Shown here: positions 8,450-15,781 of the stretch, one piece after another
Numbering within the stretch: position 1 is the stretch's first letter
How the letters are laid out: each line of letters begins with the position of its first letter
Assembly: GCA_050944035.1 (NCBI GenBank)
Contig: JBMNQH010000010.1
Span: forward strand, 1 to 64,000
From: JBMNQH01 sp050944035
GTDB taxonomy: Bacteria; Bacillota; Clostridia; Oscillospirales; Oscillospiraceae
Length of the DNA stretch: 64,000 nt
Direction of reading: 5' to 3'
The notes under the pieces: model-generated
Database searches by the model: none
Told to the model about the DNA's origin: nothing
What the model saw: the letters and a program-made list of their open reading frames with translations, nothing else
Position numbers and translations under genes: made by a program

Positions 8450-9070
8450 ATGAAAAAAGTTTATGTATTCTTTTTTTCTACCTGTTTTAAAACTGGAGCG
8501 GCGATCCGCTTTGTAACGCGGAATAAATACAATCACGTCGCCTTTTCCTTTGCGCCCAACACCAAACAGTTGTATTCTTATGCCAGATACCGTTATCATG
8601 AACCGATTCTTTCAGGCTTTGGCATTGAATCCACCGATCGTTATGCTGCTGGGCATACGGTGGAGATTCGAGTCTGTGAATTGGCGGTGTCGGATGAACG
8701 CTATGAACAGATTCAACAGCGTATTGAATATTATACTACCATTGCACCCAAAACACGGTATAATTTTTTTGACCTGTTGCTCTATCCCATCTGGCATCAT
8801 CATGTGGAATTGAAATACACACATACCTGTCTCAGTTTTCTCTGTGAAGTATTGGATATTCGAGGTATACATACAATTTCACAATTGCAACGTCAGTTAA
8901 AAGCAAACATTGTTTATGAGGGTCCACTTTCCGGGTTTGAGACAGAGCCATCTCAGGGGCAGGTTGACTTTTATGAGCGACGGAACCGCGCCTGGGTTAT
9001 GGCGAAAAATGGACTTACGCTCTGCGGACTTGCCGCAAGTCTTTTGAAAAACTGGTATCATGCTATTTGA
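8450..9070 (+). CDS. Putative permuted papain-like (NlpC/P60-type) protein
   Basis: Conserved hypothetical protein that I assign tentatively to the permuted papain-like amidase superfamily. The first part, YVFFFSTCFKTGAAIRFVTRNKYNHVAFSF, has a conserved His (His29) after a turn, in the position of the catalytic His in permuted NlpC/P60 proteins. The later block YTHTCLSFLCEVLDI has Cys127 followed by a helix, resembling the CxxFV motif. There is no signal peptide or membrane helix, so it would be cytoplasmic. ATG 8450 follows GGAGG with normal spacing; the upstream in-frame start at 8426 would precede that site. An extended -10 element TGCTATACT lies about 85 bases upstream. Function unknown; could be a deubiquitinase-like or amidase activity. 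Confidence 0.55.
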   Translation: MKKVYVFFFSTCFKTGAAIRFVTRNKYNHVAFSFAPNTKQLYSYARYRYHEPILSGFGIESTDRYAAGHTVEIRVCELAVSDERYEQIQQRIEYYTTIAPKTRYNFFDLLLYPIWHHHVELKYTHTCLSFLCEVLDIRGIHTISQLQRQLKANIVYEGPLSGFETEPSQGQVDFYERRNRAWVMAKNGLTLCGLAASLLKNWYHAI

Positions 9071-9082
9071 CGGTATAGTATA

Positions 9083-9124
9083 AAAGAAAGATCCGTATCT
9101 CTATAGAGATACGGATCTTTCTTT
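9083..9124. terminator. Bidirectional terminator between convergent genes
   Basis: A near-perfect palindrome AAAGAAAGATCCGTATCTC / GAGATACGGATCTTTCTTT separates the plus-strand papain-like gene from the minus-strand thiE. It provides U-rich tails in both directions. Confidence 0.85.
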
Positions 9125-9682
9125 CTATAGACGCATGAAGCCAGACATCATACAAGCTGCCGCTGCACCATACTCCAACGTTTGTGTTGCGTTTTCAAAG
9201 GTAATACCACCCAGGGCATAGACTGGAATGGAAACTGCGTGACACACTGCCCGCAAAAACGCCAATCCTCGTGGTGCAAGGTCTGGTTTACAGTCTGTTT
9301 GAAAAATATGACTGGCTGTGATATAAGTCGCACCCAATTGCTGTGCCAACAGGGCATCTGCGACGCTGTGGCAGGAGGTACCGATCTGCTGAAAGCCTTG
9401 CAGAATATGTTGTTGTTTTACCAACATGGGCAGCGGCAGATGAATCTTATCGCAGTCCAGAGATCTGGCGATTTCTATCTGGCTATGTAGAATACAGGTT
9501 GTTCCATGGTTCTGGCAAATTGTCAGAACCTGTTCTGCAAGTTTCTTGTACTCTGTCTCTGACAAATCCTTTTCTCGCAGAATAATTGCCTTTAATCCCA
9601 ACTTGGAAAGCCGTTCGATCTGCGAGAGGAAATCTCCTGAACATAAATGCCGGTTGGTGATTGCGACAAATTGACTATACAT
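9125..9682 (-). CDS. thiE: Thiamine phosphate synthase (ThiE/TenI family)
   Basis: TIM-barrel enzyme that joins the pyrimidine pyrophosphate and thiazole phosphate to make thiamine phosphate. LREKDLSETEYKKLA (about 36-50) is the family pyrophosphate-binding region. GTSCHSVADALLAQQLGATYITASHIFQTDCK (about 100-131) and PVYALGGI (about 153-160) are the C-terminal phosphate loops. The middle block IHLPLPML differs from the canonical VHLGQ sequence of ThiE and is closer to TenI-like proteins. It is therefore either a divergent ThiE or a thiazole tautomerase; its place as last gene of the thi operon fits both. The start overlaps the thiH stop by eight bases. Confidence 0.75.
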   Translation of the reverse strand: MYSQFVAITNRHLCSGDFLSQIERLSKLGLKAIILREKDLSETEYKKLAEQVLTICQNHGTTCILHSQIEIARSLDCDKIHLPLPMLVKQQHILQGFQQIGTSCHSVADALLAQQLGATYITASHIFQTDCKPDLAPRGLAFLRAVCHAVSIPVYALGGITFENATQTLEYGAAAACMMSGFMRL

Positions 9683-10943
9683 ACAAATAGTCGTTTAAAA
9701 CAGGCTGGAGACCATTATGCGCGATATCTGTGTACATTTTAGAGAAAGAACGGTTATCGTTGATTTCAAACTGTTCGTCTCCCTTGTCCTCATTCTCCTT
9801 GCCTTCGTACTTTTCCTCGTGATCACCGATACCAGTGGACACGCCAGCGGATACCTTGGTAGCACAGATCTTTGTAATACCGTTGCGGAATTCTTCACTC
9901 TCACGGCTGGAAACCGTAATGCCGACAAAGGGAAGGAAGATGCGGTAAGCGCACAATACCTGACAGAGCTGGGTTTCGTGGACATCACGGGGATTGATTT
10001 TATCGTTGTTGATGATCGGGCGCAGCCGCGGACAGCTTAAGCTCATTTCAGCATGCGGATATTTCCGATTCAGGTAATAAACATGCAATGCGGTGGCAAG
10101 TGCGTCCTTTCGGAAATCATCCAGACCAAGGAGGGCAGAGAAGGCGCAACCGCGCATACCGCCAAGAATGGCGCGTTCCTGTGCATCGAAACGATAGGGC
10201 CAGACGCGCTTGTGTCCCAACAGGTGAAGCGTTTCATACTTGTCCGGATTATAAGTTTCCTGGAATACCGTAACATAGTCCACACCGCACTCGTGAAGAT
10301 AGCGGTACTCATCGGTATTCAGCGGATAGATTTCAATGCCGATATTGCGGAAATACCGGTGTGCGATTTTGACTGCCTCGCCGATATATTCCACCGGACT
10401 GTAGCTTCGGCTCTCCCCGGTCAGAATCAGGATTTCTTCCATACCGGTATCGGCGATGATTTTCATCTCATTCTCGATTTCTTCCATAGAGAGTTTTTTT
10501 CGATGGATGTTGTTATAGCAGTTGAAGCCACAGTAGACACAGTAATTCTGACAGTAGTTTGCAATATAGATCGGTGTAAAAATATAGACAGTGTTACCAA
10601 AGTGCCGCTGGGTTTCCAGCTCGGCCTTTCGTGCCATCTGTTCTAGGAACGGCTCTGCCGCAGGGGAGAGGAGGGCTTTGAAATCCTCAATTGAGCAGGT
10701 ATCGTGGGACAAAGCGCGACGTACATCTACTGCCGTATAACGATTGGGGTCATACGCTGCCATGGCAGCCAGAACTTTATCTTTGATGTCACTTTCGATC
10801 ACTTCCATACCGGGCATATAAGCCATATGATCGGTACGGGTGGAGGGATCCGTCTCCAGAGCATGTTTTCTGGCAAGTGCTTTGGGAGGAAGCTGATCGC
10901 TGTCTACAAAATACACTTTATTTTCTTCATAAATAGAATCCAT
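9675..10943 (-). CDS. thiH: 2-iminoacetate synthase ThiH (radical SAM)
   Basis: Cleaves L-tyrosine to 2-iminoacetate (dehydroglycine) and p-cresol with a 4Fe-4S cluster and S-adenosylmethionine, supplying the glycine-derived part of the thiazole. The cluster motif CxxxCxxC is in NYCQNYCVYCGFNCYN (about 131-146). LILTGESRSYSPVEYI and the TYNPDKYETLH block match ThiH. The C-terminal STGIGDHEEKYEG... region has a short charged insertion, then GDEQFEINDNRSF, the family C-terminal signature. Use of ThiH instead of the oxygen-dependent glycine oxidase ThiO fits an anaerobe. It is cotranscribed with thiG (20-base gap) and thiE (overlap). Start is supported by GAGGTGTGTC upstream. Confidence 0.93.
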   Translation of the reverse strand: MDSIYEENKVYFVDSDQLPPKALARKHALETDPSTRTDHMAYMPGMEVIESDIKDKVLAAMAAYDPNRYTAVDVRRALSHDTCSIEDFKALLSPAAEPFLEQMARKAELETQRHFGNTVYIFTPIYIANYCQNYCVYCGFNCYNNIHRKKLSMEEIENEMKIIADTGMEEILILTGESRSYSPVEYIGEAVKIAHRYFRNIGIEIYPLNTDEYRYLHECGVDYVTVFQETYNPDKYETLHLLGHKRVWPYRFDAQERAILGGMRGCAFSALLGLDDFRKDALATALHVYYLNRKYPHAEMSLSCPRLRPIINNDKINPRDVHETQLCQVLCAYRIFLPFVGITVSSRESEEFRNGITKICATKVSAGVSTGIGDHEEKYEGKENEDKGDEQFEINDNRSFSKMYTDIAHNGLQPVLNDYLYV

Positions 10944-10963
10944 AATGACACACCTCGTAACAG

Positions 10964-11731
10964 TTAACGCAAAAATCCGGTCAGAGGATCAGAAGCATCG
11001 CCGCCGCGTGCCAATACGCGACCCATACCGGTCACATATGCGGTTCGACCGGCCTCAATGGCCTGCTTGAATGCGCCTGCCATGGCGGGAATGTCACCGG
11101 CGGTTGCAATTGCGGTATTTGCCATGATGGCCGCTGCACCCATCTCCATTGCCTCACAGGCCTGAGAAGGTCTGCCGATACCAGCGTCTACAATGATCGG
11201 CAGATCAATTTCATCGATCAGAACCTGAATGAATTCTTTGGTAGCCAAACCCTTATTGCTTCCAATGGGAGAAGCAAGCGGCATCACGCAGGCAGCACCA
11301 GCACTCTGAAGATCACGGGCAACATTCAGATCCGGATACATATACGGCATGACAACAAAGCCCTCCTTCGCCAGGACTTCCGTCGCTTTGATGGTTTCAT
11401 AGTTGTCTGGCAGCAGATATTTGCTGTCGTGCATGATCTCAATCTTGACAAAATCGCCACAGCCCATTTCACGGGCAAGCCGTGCGATGCGGACGGCCTC
11501 ATCGGCGTTGCGGGCACCAGAAGTGTTGGGGAGCAGGGTCACACCTTCTGGAATGAAGTCCAGAATATTTTCGCTCTTTGCAGTATTGGCACGGCGCAGC
11601 GCCAAGGTAATAATCTGTGCGCCGCCCTGTTCCACCGCTGCGTGGATCAGATTCAGGTTGTATTTACCGCTGCCCAGAATAAAACGGGAAGTGAATTCAT
11701 GTCCGCCTAAAATCAATTTATCTTCTTGCAT
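10964..11731 (-). CDS. thiG: Thiazole synthase ThiG
   Basis: Condenses 1-deoxyxylulose 5-phosphate, iminoacetate and ThiS-thiocarboxylate sulfur into the thiazole phosphate. The N-terminus LILGGHEFTSRFILGSGKY is typical. The Schiff-base lysine is in GDFVKIEIMHDSKYLLPDN (about 91-109). IVDAGIGRPSQACEAMEMGAAAIMANTAIA is the phosphate-binding block near the C-terminus, and the end ASDPLTGFLR is conserved. The length of 255 residues is normal. It sits between thiF and thiH in the operon. Confidence 0.95.
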   Translation of the reverse strand: MQEDKLILGGHEFTSRFILGSGKYNLNLIHAAVEQGGAQIITLALRRANTAKSENILDFIPEGVTLLPNTSGARNADEAVRIARLAREMGCGDFVKIEIMHDSKYLLPDNYETIKATEVLAKEGFVVMPYMYPDLNVARDLQSAGAACVMPLASPIGSNKGLATKEFIQVLIDEIDLPIIVDAGIGRPSQACEAMEMGAAAIMANTAIATAGDIPAMAGAFKQAIEAGRTAYVTGMGRVLARGGDASDPLTGFLR

Positions 11732-11759
11732 GATTGTAATTCCTTTCTATGTAAAAAAC

Positions 11760-12404
11760 TCAAACTGTTTCCTGTAAAATAAGCTGGATTACCATATTGG
11801 CCTGATGGCCGGCACAGACAGCAACTCTTGGAGCCATCAGACCTATACCCTCTCCGATATCCGTGGTTGCATCACCGCAGACATAAAGCCGCCGCATCAT
11901 ACGGTGGGTGGTAATGGTATTGCAGTCACCATAGCCAGCCAGACCATTTCCTGAAACAACAATGGTGTCCGGACATTCGGCCAGGAGGGTGTTGACCAGC
12001 ATGGCTTTATTTTGTGCTCCGTCAAATGCCTCACAGACAATGGGATAGCTTCCAAACAATGCCGCTGCATTTTCCGATGTAACACACAGACAACGCGTCT
12101 CCAGATCAATGTACGGATTGATTTCCCGTAGAATCTGCGGCAATGCCTGTGTTTTTGGCAGATTCAAATGAGGAATACGATAAGCCTGTCGATTGAGATT
12201 GGTCACGTCGACCGTATCAAAATCCACCAACAAAAGATGGCCAACACCAGATCGTGCCAACATGACGGCGATATTGGAACCAAGTCCGCCAAGTCCTGCG
12301 ATGGCAATCCGTGCGCGCTGTAGCTTATCCTTTATTTCTTTTGGAAACCGCGCATCGAACGCAGCTTCCAGCGTTTCCCGCGTGGGTATCACCTGTTCCT
12401 GCAT
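11760..12404 (-). CDS. thiF: ThiF-type sulfur-carrier adenylyltransferase (short clostridial form)
   Basis: E1-like enzyme that adenylates the C-terminal glycine of ThiS. The nucleotide-binding motif GLGGLGSNIAVMLARSGVGHLLLVDFDTVDVTNLNRQAY (about 36-74) holds the glycine-rich loop and the Asp that contacts ribose. The C-terminal part has Cys residues in YVCGDATTD and VAVCAGHQAN. At 214 residues it is shorter than E. coli ThiF and corresponds to the compact family seen in Clostridia. Its ribosome binding site GGAGGTGG overlaps the last codons of thiS, so ThiS translation runs straight into thiF. Confidence 0.9.
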   Translation of the reverse strand: MQEQVIPTRETLEAAFDARFPKEIKDKLQRARIAIAGLGGLGSNIAVMLARSGVGHLLLVDFDTVDVTNLNRQAYRIPHLNLPKTQALPQILREINPYIDLETRCLCVTSENAAALFGSYPIVCEAFDGAQNKAMLVNTLLAECPDTIVVSGNGLAGYGDCNTITTHRMMRRLYVCGDATTDIGEGIGLMAPRVAVCAGHQANMVIQLILQETV

Positions 12405-12406
12405 GA

Positions 12407-12604
12407 TTAACCACCTCCTACGAACTGGACGACTTCCAGTGTATCGCCTTCCATCAGTACAACATCGGCATAGCGATTTTTGGGTATGATCTCACCATTT
12501 CGCTCTACCGCGATGCGCTGAAGGGAATAGCCGGCTGTTTCCAGATAGCTGCACAGACTTGTGCCCTCTACACCAATAATGGGTTCACCATTGACAACAA
12601 TCAT
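12407..12604 (-). CDS. thiS: Sulfur carrier protein ThiS
   Basis: Ubiquitin-like beta-grasp protein whose C-terminal glycine becomes the thiocarboxylate sulfur donor for ThiG. The sequence starts MIVVNGEPI and ends EVVQFVGGG. The family normally ends in Gly-Gly, so an extra glycine precedes the pair. It is 65 residues, the standard size. It is the first gene of the operon and is preceded by a promoter and a hairpin attenuator. The GGA GGT GGT codons for the terminal glycines double as the ribosome binding site of thiF. Confidence 0.93.
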   Translation of the reverse strand: MIVVNGEPIIGVEGTSLCSYLETAGYSLQRIAVERNGEIIPKNRYADVVLMEGDTLEVVQFVGGG

Positions 12605-12643
12605 AATATCCCCTTACTTTCTGGTAATTTTTGGGTAGTAAAT

Positions 12644-12691
12644 AAAAAAACGCCACGAAAGATCACACCCGCGGTGGTGTGCCCCTTCGTG
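12644..12691 (-). terminator. Attenuator-like terminator in the thiS leader
   Basis: On the minus strand an 8-bp stem (12684-12691 with 12654-12661), an internal step and a 6-bp stem (12676-12681 with 12664-12669) form one hairpin, followed by GGCG and seven T residues (12650-12644). It lies between the mapped promoter and thiS, so full operon transcription must read through it. No TPP-riboswitch core (CUGAGA, and the ACCUGAU...GGAUAAUGCC region) is present in the roughly 105-base leader. Confidence 0.75.
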
Positions 12692-12714
12692 ACGTCTCCG
12701 TACACTCTGCGATT

Positions 12715-12743
12715 ATTATACAAAGCTTTTTTTCCGCTGTCAA
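12715..12743 (-). promoter_or_regulatory. Promoter of the thi operon
   Basis: Consensus TTGACA (12743-12738) and TATAAT (12720-12715) with exactly 17 bases between them, on the minus strand. Transcription would start near 12708, leaving a leader of about 105 bases before thiS. Confidence 0.85.
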
Positions 12744-13019
12744 CCCTTTTTCGATGGAAGTTTTCGTCATTTATTCAATAAGGTTTTATTTTTTTATTAT
12801 AGGTATCCACTCTCTTCTAAATGACAGAAAAGAAAAAAAGAAAAACCAAAAGTTGTATAAAACACACAAAAAACAGAGAAGAAATTCTATGATTTTTTGA
12901 GTATAAAATGTAAAAGTTACAACGGATTCCACTTGCACTTTTCGGAAGCTTTTTGTATAATAGCACTGCACCTTGCTAAATTAGCAGTGTGTTAAATATG
13001 TTATGTGAGGAGATCTAAA
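12744..13019. promoter_or_regulatory. Divergent intergenic region with the ABC operon promoter
   Basis: Between the thi and amino-acid ABC operons. For the plus strand TTGCAC (12933-12938) and TATAAT (12956-12961) are 17 bases apart, giving a start near 12968 and a 52-base leader. The rest is AT-rich and holds no gene. Confidence 0.75.
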
Positions 13020-13925
13020 ATGAAAAGATATCTGGCTTTGATCCTGGCTCTCATCATGTGCTTGGCTCTCTTTACCGGATGTGGAACAAAGAACGATAAG
13101 GATACGTCCAAGGACGCCGATGATAAGGCAGCCGCATCCACCACAGACAAGGATACAGAGGACAGTGAAGAATCCGATTGGGAATACGTACAGGATAAGG
13201 GTACATTTACCATTGGTATTACGTTGTTTGCACCCATGAACTACTATGAGGACAACGAGCTGGTCGGTTTCGATACAGAACTTGCGAAGGCTGTTTTCGA
13301 TAAGCTCGGTCTTAAAGTTGAATTTGTAGAAATCAACTGGGATTCTAAGGAAGTGGAACTGAACTCCAAGAGCATCGATTGCATCTGGAATGGCATGTGC
13401 ATCACTGAGGAGCGCAAGGAAAATATGAGCATCAGCGATCCTTACCTGAACAACACGCAGGCAATGGTTATGATGGCTGACAGAGAAGAAGAGATTATGG
13501 GAAGCGGCGTTGCTGGTCTGAATGTCGTTGCTGAGCAGGGCTCTACCGGCGAAGGCAAGATTGATGGTAGCATCAAAGACGATGATACCGTTGAAGTTTC
13601 TCCTTCTGAGTATTTTGCAGACGCCAACTACACCGCTGTTGACTCCATGGCAAAGGCACTGATGGAAGTCAAGTCCGGTCTGGCAGATGTTGCGCTGGTT
13701 GACAGCGTTTGCGCACTTGGAATGGTTGGCGAAGGTACAGACTACGAAGATATGGTTGTGAACCTCGACAACAACTTCGGTTTGCAGGAATACGGCATCG
13801 CATTCCGCAAGGGCAGTGACATTACCGCGAAGGTCAATGCAGCCATTGCTGAACTTTATGAAGAGGGTACCGTACAGGAGATCGCTGCAAAGTACGATCT
13901 GACAGATATGTTGATTCAGAAGTAA
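13020..13925 (+). CDS. Amino-acid ABC transporter substrate-binding lipoprotein
   Basis: Family 3 extracellular solute-binding protein, lipid-anchored outside the membrane. The signal peptide ends in the lipobox LFTGC (Cys about residue 18). A charged, low-complexity linker (KDTSKDADDKAAASTTDKDTE) leads to the binding domain. GTFTIGITLFAPMNYYEDNELVGFDTELAKAVFDKLG (about 63-99) and the DCIWNGMCITEERKENMSISDPYL block are the family signature for polar amino acid binding. ATG 13020 has GAGGAG upstream; the ORF can be extended to 13005 but that covers this site. The permease and ATPase genes follow. The specific amino acid is unknown. Confidence 0.92.
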   Translation: MKRYLALILALIMCLALFTGCGTKNDKDTSKDADDKAAASTTDKDTEDSEESDWEYVQDKGTFTIGITLFAPMNYYEDNELVGFDTELAKAVFDKLGLKVEFVEINWDSKEVELNSKSIDCIWNGMCITEERKENMSISDPYLNNTQAMVMMADREEEIMGSGVAGLNVVAEQGSTGEGKIDGSIKDDDTVEVSPSEYFADANYTAVDSMAKALMEVKSGLADVALVDSVCALGMVGEGTDYEDMVVNLDNNFGLQEYGIAFRKGSDITAKVNAAIAELYEEGTVQEIAAKYDLTDMLIQK

Positions 13926-13944
13926 TCACAGAATTCTATGCAAG

Positions 13945-13975
13945 TCTCCATATGCAAATATGGAGACTTGTTTCA
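13945..13975 (+). terminator. Hairpin between binding protein and permease genes
   Basis: A 12-bp perfect inverted repeat, CAAGTCTCCATA / TATGGAGACTTG with a 6-base loop, is followed by a T-rich stretch. It lies about 20 bases after the lipoprotein stop. It probably lowers read-through so that binding protein is made in excess over the membrane components, as in many ABC operons. Confidence 0.75.
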
Positions 13976-14016
13976 TTTTAGAACCTTTATTTAAAACTGT
14001 TGGAGGAACCGTATTT

Positions 14017-14652
14017 ATGACCGCAATTTTGTCTTTGTGCGGAGGTTTTCTTGAAAACCTGCAATTGTTTTTTATTACTCTGCTCCTGGCAATTCCACTT
14101 GGTCTTGTAATTGCCTTTGGCTCAATGTCCAAATTCAAACCGTTGAAATGGCTTACCAAAACTTTTGTCTGGGTCATCCGCGGAACACCGTTGATGTTAC
14201 AGCTTTTCGTTGTCTTATATGCACCCGGACTGTTGCTTGGCATTCGGCTTTCGTCTCGTATGCAGGCTGCTATTTTGGCCTTTGTCATCAACTATGCCGC
14301 CTATCTCTCCGAAATCTATCGTGGTGGAATTGAAAGCATTTCCAAAGGGCAATATGAAGCTGGACAAGTACTTGGTATGACCAAAACACAGATTTTCTTC
14401 CGGGTTATTCTGTTGCAGGTCGTCAAGCGGATTACGCCCCCCCTTAGCAACGAAGTCATTACTCTGGTAAAAGATACCTCACTGGCGCGTGTTATTGGTA
14501 TCGCAGAAGTAATCATGTGCGCAGAGCGCTTTACCAAACAGGGTTTGATTTGGCCGCTCTTTTCCACAGGTTTGTATTTTCTTATATTCAACGGAATCCT
14601 CACCATCCTCTTCAGTGTTCTTGAACGGAAGATGGACTACTTCAGAGCATAG
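14017..14652 (+). CDS. Amino-acid ABC transporter permease
   Basis: HisM/GlnP-type inner-membrane permease. There are about five membrane helices; the conserved EAA loop is YEAGQVLGMTKTQIFFRVILLQVVKRITPPLSNEVITLVKDTSLARVIG (about 113-161), which docks on the ATPase. WVIRGTPLMLQLFVVLY is the other family hallmark. I place the start at ATG 14017 because GGAGG lies at 14002-14006. The longer ORF from 13960 would start inside the 3' arm of the terminator hairpin. Confidence 0.9.
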   Translation: MTAILSLCGGFLENLQLFFITLLLAIPLGLVIAFGSMSKFKPLKWLTKTFVWVIRGTPLMLQLFVVLYAPGLLLGIRLSSRMQAAILAFVINYAAYLSEIYRGGIESISKGQYEAGQVLGMTKTQIFFRVILLQVVKRITPPLSNEVITLVKDTSLARVIGIAEVIMCAERFTKQGLIWPLFSTGLYFLIFNGILTILFSVLERKMDYFRA

Positions 14653-14663
14653 GAGGTGCCAAT

Positions 14664-15449
14664 ATGGCAATTCTTGAAGTAAATGACTTAAAAAAGAGCT
14701 TTGGCTCTGTTCATGTATTAAAGGGCATTGATTTTTCTTTGGAAAAGGGTGAGGCCCTTGCCATTATCGGTACATCCGGCAGTGGTAAAACAACATTGTT
14801 GCGCTGTCTGAACTTTCTCGAAATGCCTACATCCGGCAGAATCTACGTGGATGGGGAAACAATTTTTGATAGCAGCAGTCCAGAGAACTTCAGTGAAAAA
14901 GAACTGCGGAAACGGAGACTCCATTTCGGTATGGTGTTCCAATCCTTTAATCTGTTTTCCCAGTATACTGCGTTGAAAAATGTGACTTTGGCCAAGGAGT
15001 TGATGGCCAAAGAACGGCAGGATTTTAAAGCAAACAAGAAAAAAATCCTGGAAGAAATCCGGGAAGAGGGTATTGCGCTCTTAACCAGCGTTGGTCTCCA
15101 GGAAAAAATGGACAACTATCCGCATCAGCTCTCAGGTGGCCAGCAGCAGCGTGTTGCAATCGCCCGCGCTTTGATGATGAATCCCGATATTCTCTGTTTT
15201 GACGAACCAACATCTGCACTGGATCCGGAGCTGACCGGAGAAGTGCTCAAGGTTATCAAAAGTCTGGCAGACAAAAATACAACCATGTTGATCGTTACAC
15301 ACGAAATGCAGTTTGCTGCGGATGTTTCAGATAAAATTCTGTTTTTGGATGACGGACTCGTCGCAGAGTATGGCACACCGGAACAAGTATTCCAGCATCC
15401 CACACATGAGCGTACCCGCCAGTTCCTAGAGCGTTACTCTAACGGGTGA
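14664..15449 (+). CDS. Amino-acid ABC transporter ATP-binding protein
   Basis: Cytoplasmic ATPase of the polar amino acid importer (GlnQ-like). Walker A GTSGSGKTTLL (about 36-46), Q-loop in VFQSFNLFSQYTALKNV, signature LSGGQQQRVAIARAL (about 157-171), Walker B ILCFDEPTSALDPEL and the switch His in IVTHEMQF are all present. An insertion relative to GlnQ, KERQDFKANKKKILEEIRE, lies before the signature. Start has AGGAGG upstream. The small zinc-ribbon gene begins directly after it. Confidence 0.94.
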   Translation: MAILEVNDLKKSFGSVHVLKGIDFSLEKGEALAIIGTSGSGKTTLLRCLNFLEMPTSGRIYVDGETIFDSSSPENFSEKELRKRRLHFGMVFQSFNLFSQYTALKNVTLAKELMAKERQDFKANKKKILEEIREEGIALLTSVGLQEKMDNYPHQLSGGQQQRVAIARALMMNPDILCFDEPTSALDPELTGEVLKVIKSLADKNTTMLIVTHEMQFAADVSDKILFLDDGLVAEYGTPEQVFQHPTHERTRQFLERYSNG

Positions 15450-15458
15450 TTGCTTGTT

Positions 15459-15707
15459 ATGAAACTGAATTTGAAGCAGGTCAGAATCCTGCGCATTGCA
15501 CTGTCCGCCGGTTTGATCATCGCTGCCGCTTTTCTCACCTGGACGGATGAGATGATATTTCTATATGCAGCGCTTGCATTCGGTATCGCATTTCTGATGG
15601 TGCATATTGTATTCTGGCGCTGTCCGCACTGTGGCGCTTTTCTCGGTCGTGACGCAGGAAAATACTGCCGAAACTGCGGTGCAGAGTTGAGGGATCTGAA
15701 CGATTAA
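15459..15707 (+). CDS. Small membrane protein with C-terminal zinc ribbon
   Basis: Unknown function. Two hydrophobic helices (about 12-28 and 34-52 of the 82-residue form) are followed by CPHCGAFLGRDAGKYCRNCGAEL, a two-CxxC zinc ribbon facing the cytoplasm if the helices form a hairpin. The gene begins just after the ABC ATPase stop and is probably its last cotranscribed partner. The start is uncertain: ATG 15459 or TTG 15450, neither with a strong ribosome binding site. Nothing ties it to transport except position. Confidence 0.65.
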   Translation: MKLNLKQVRILRIALSAGLIIAAAFLTWTDEMIFLYAALAFGIAFLMVHIVFWRCPHCGAFLGRDAGKYCRNCGAELRDLND

Positions 15708-15714
15708 AACGAAA

Positions 15715-15772
15715 AATCATAAACAGAGCGTGGGACTTGAGTTTATACAAGTCCCACGCTCTGTTTATGATT
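15715..15772. terminator. Long bidirectional terminator
   Basis: A perfect 25-bp inverted repeat (15715-15739 with 15748-15772, loop of 8) lies between the plus-strand ABC operon and the minus-strand aminotransferase, ending both. Confidence 0.88.
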
Positions 15773-15781
15773 CCTGATCGG

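Noticed and set aside
12605..12715. TPP (THI-box) riboswitch before thiS
   Set aside because: The conserved CUGAGA and ACCUGAU...GAUAAUGCC segments are absent and the leader is too short.
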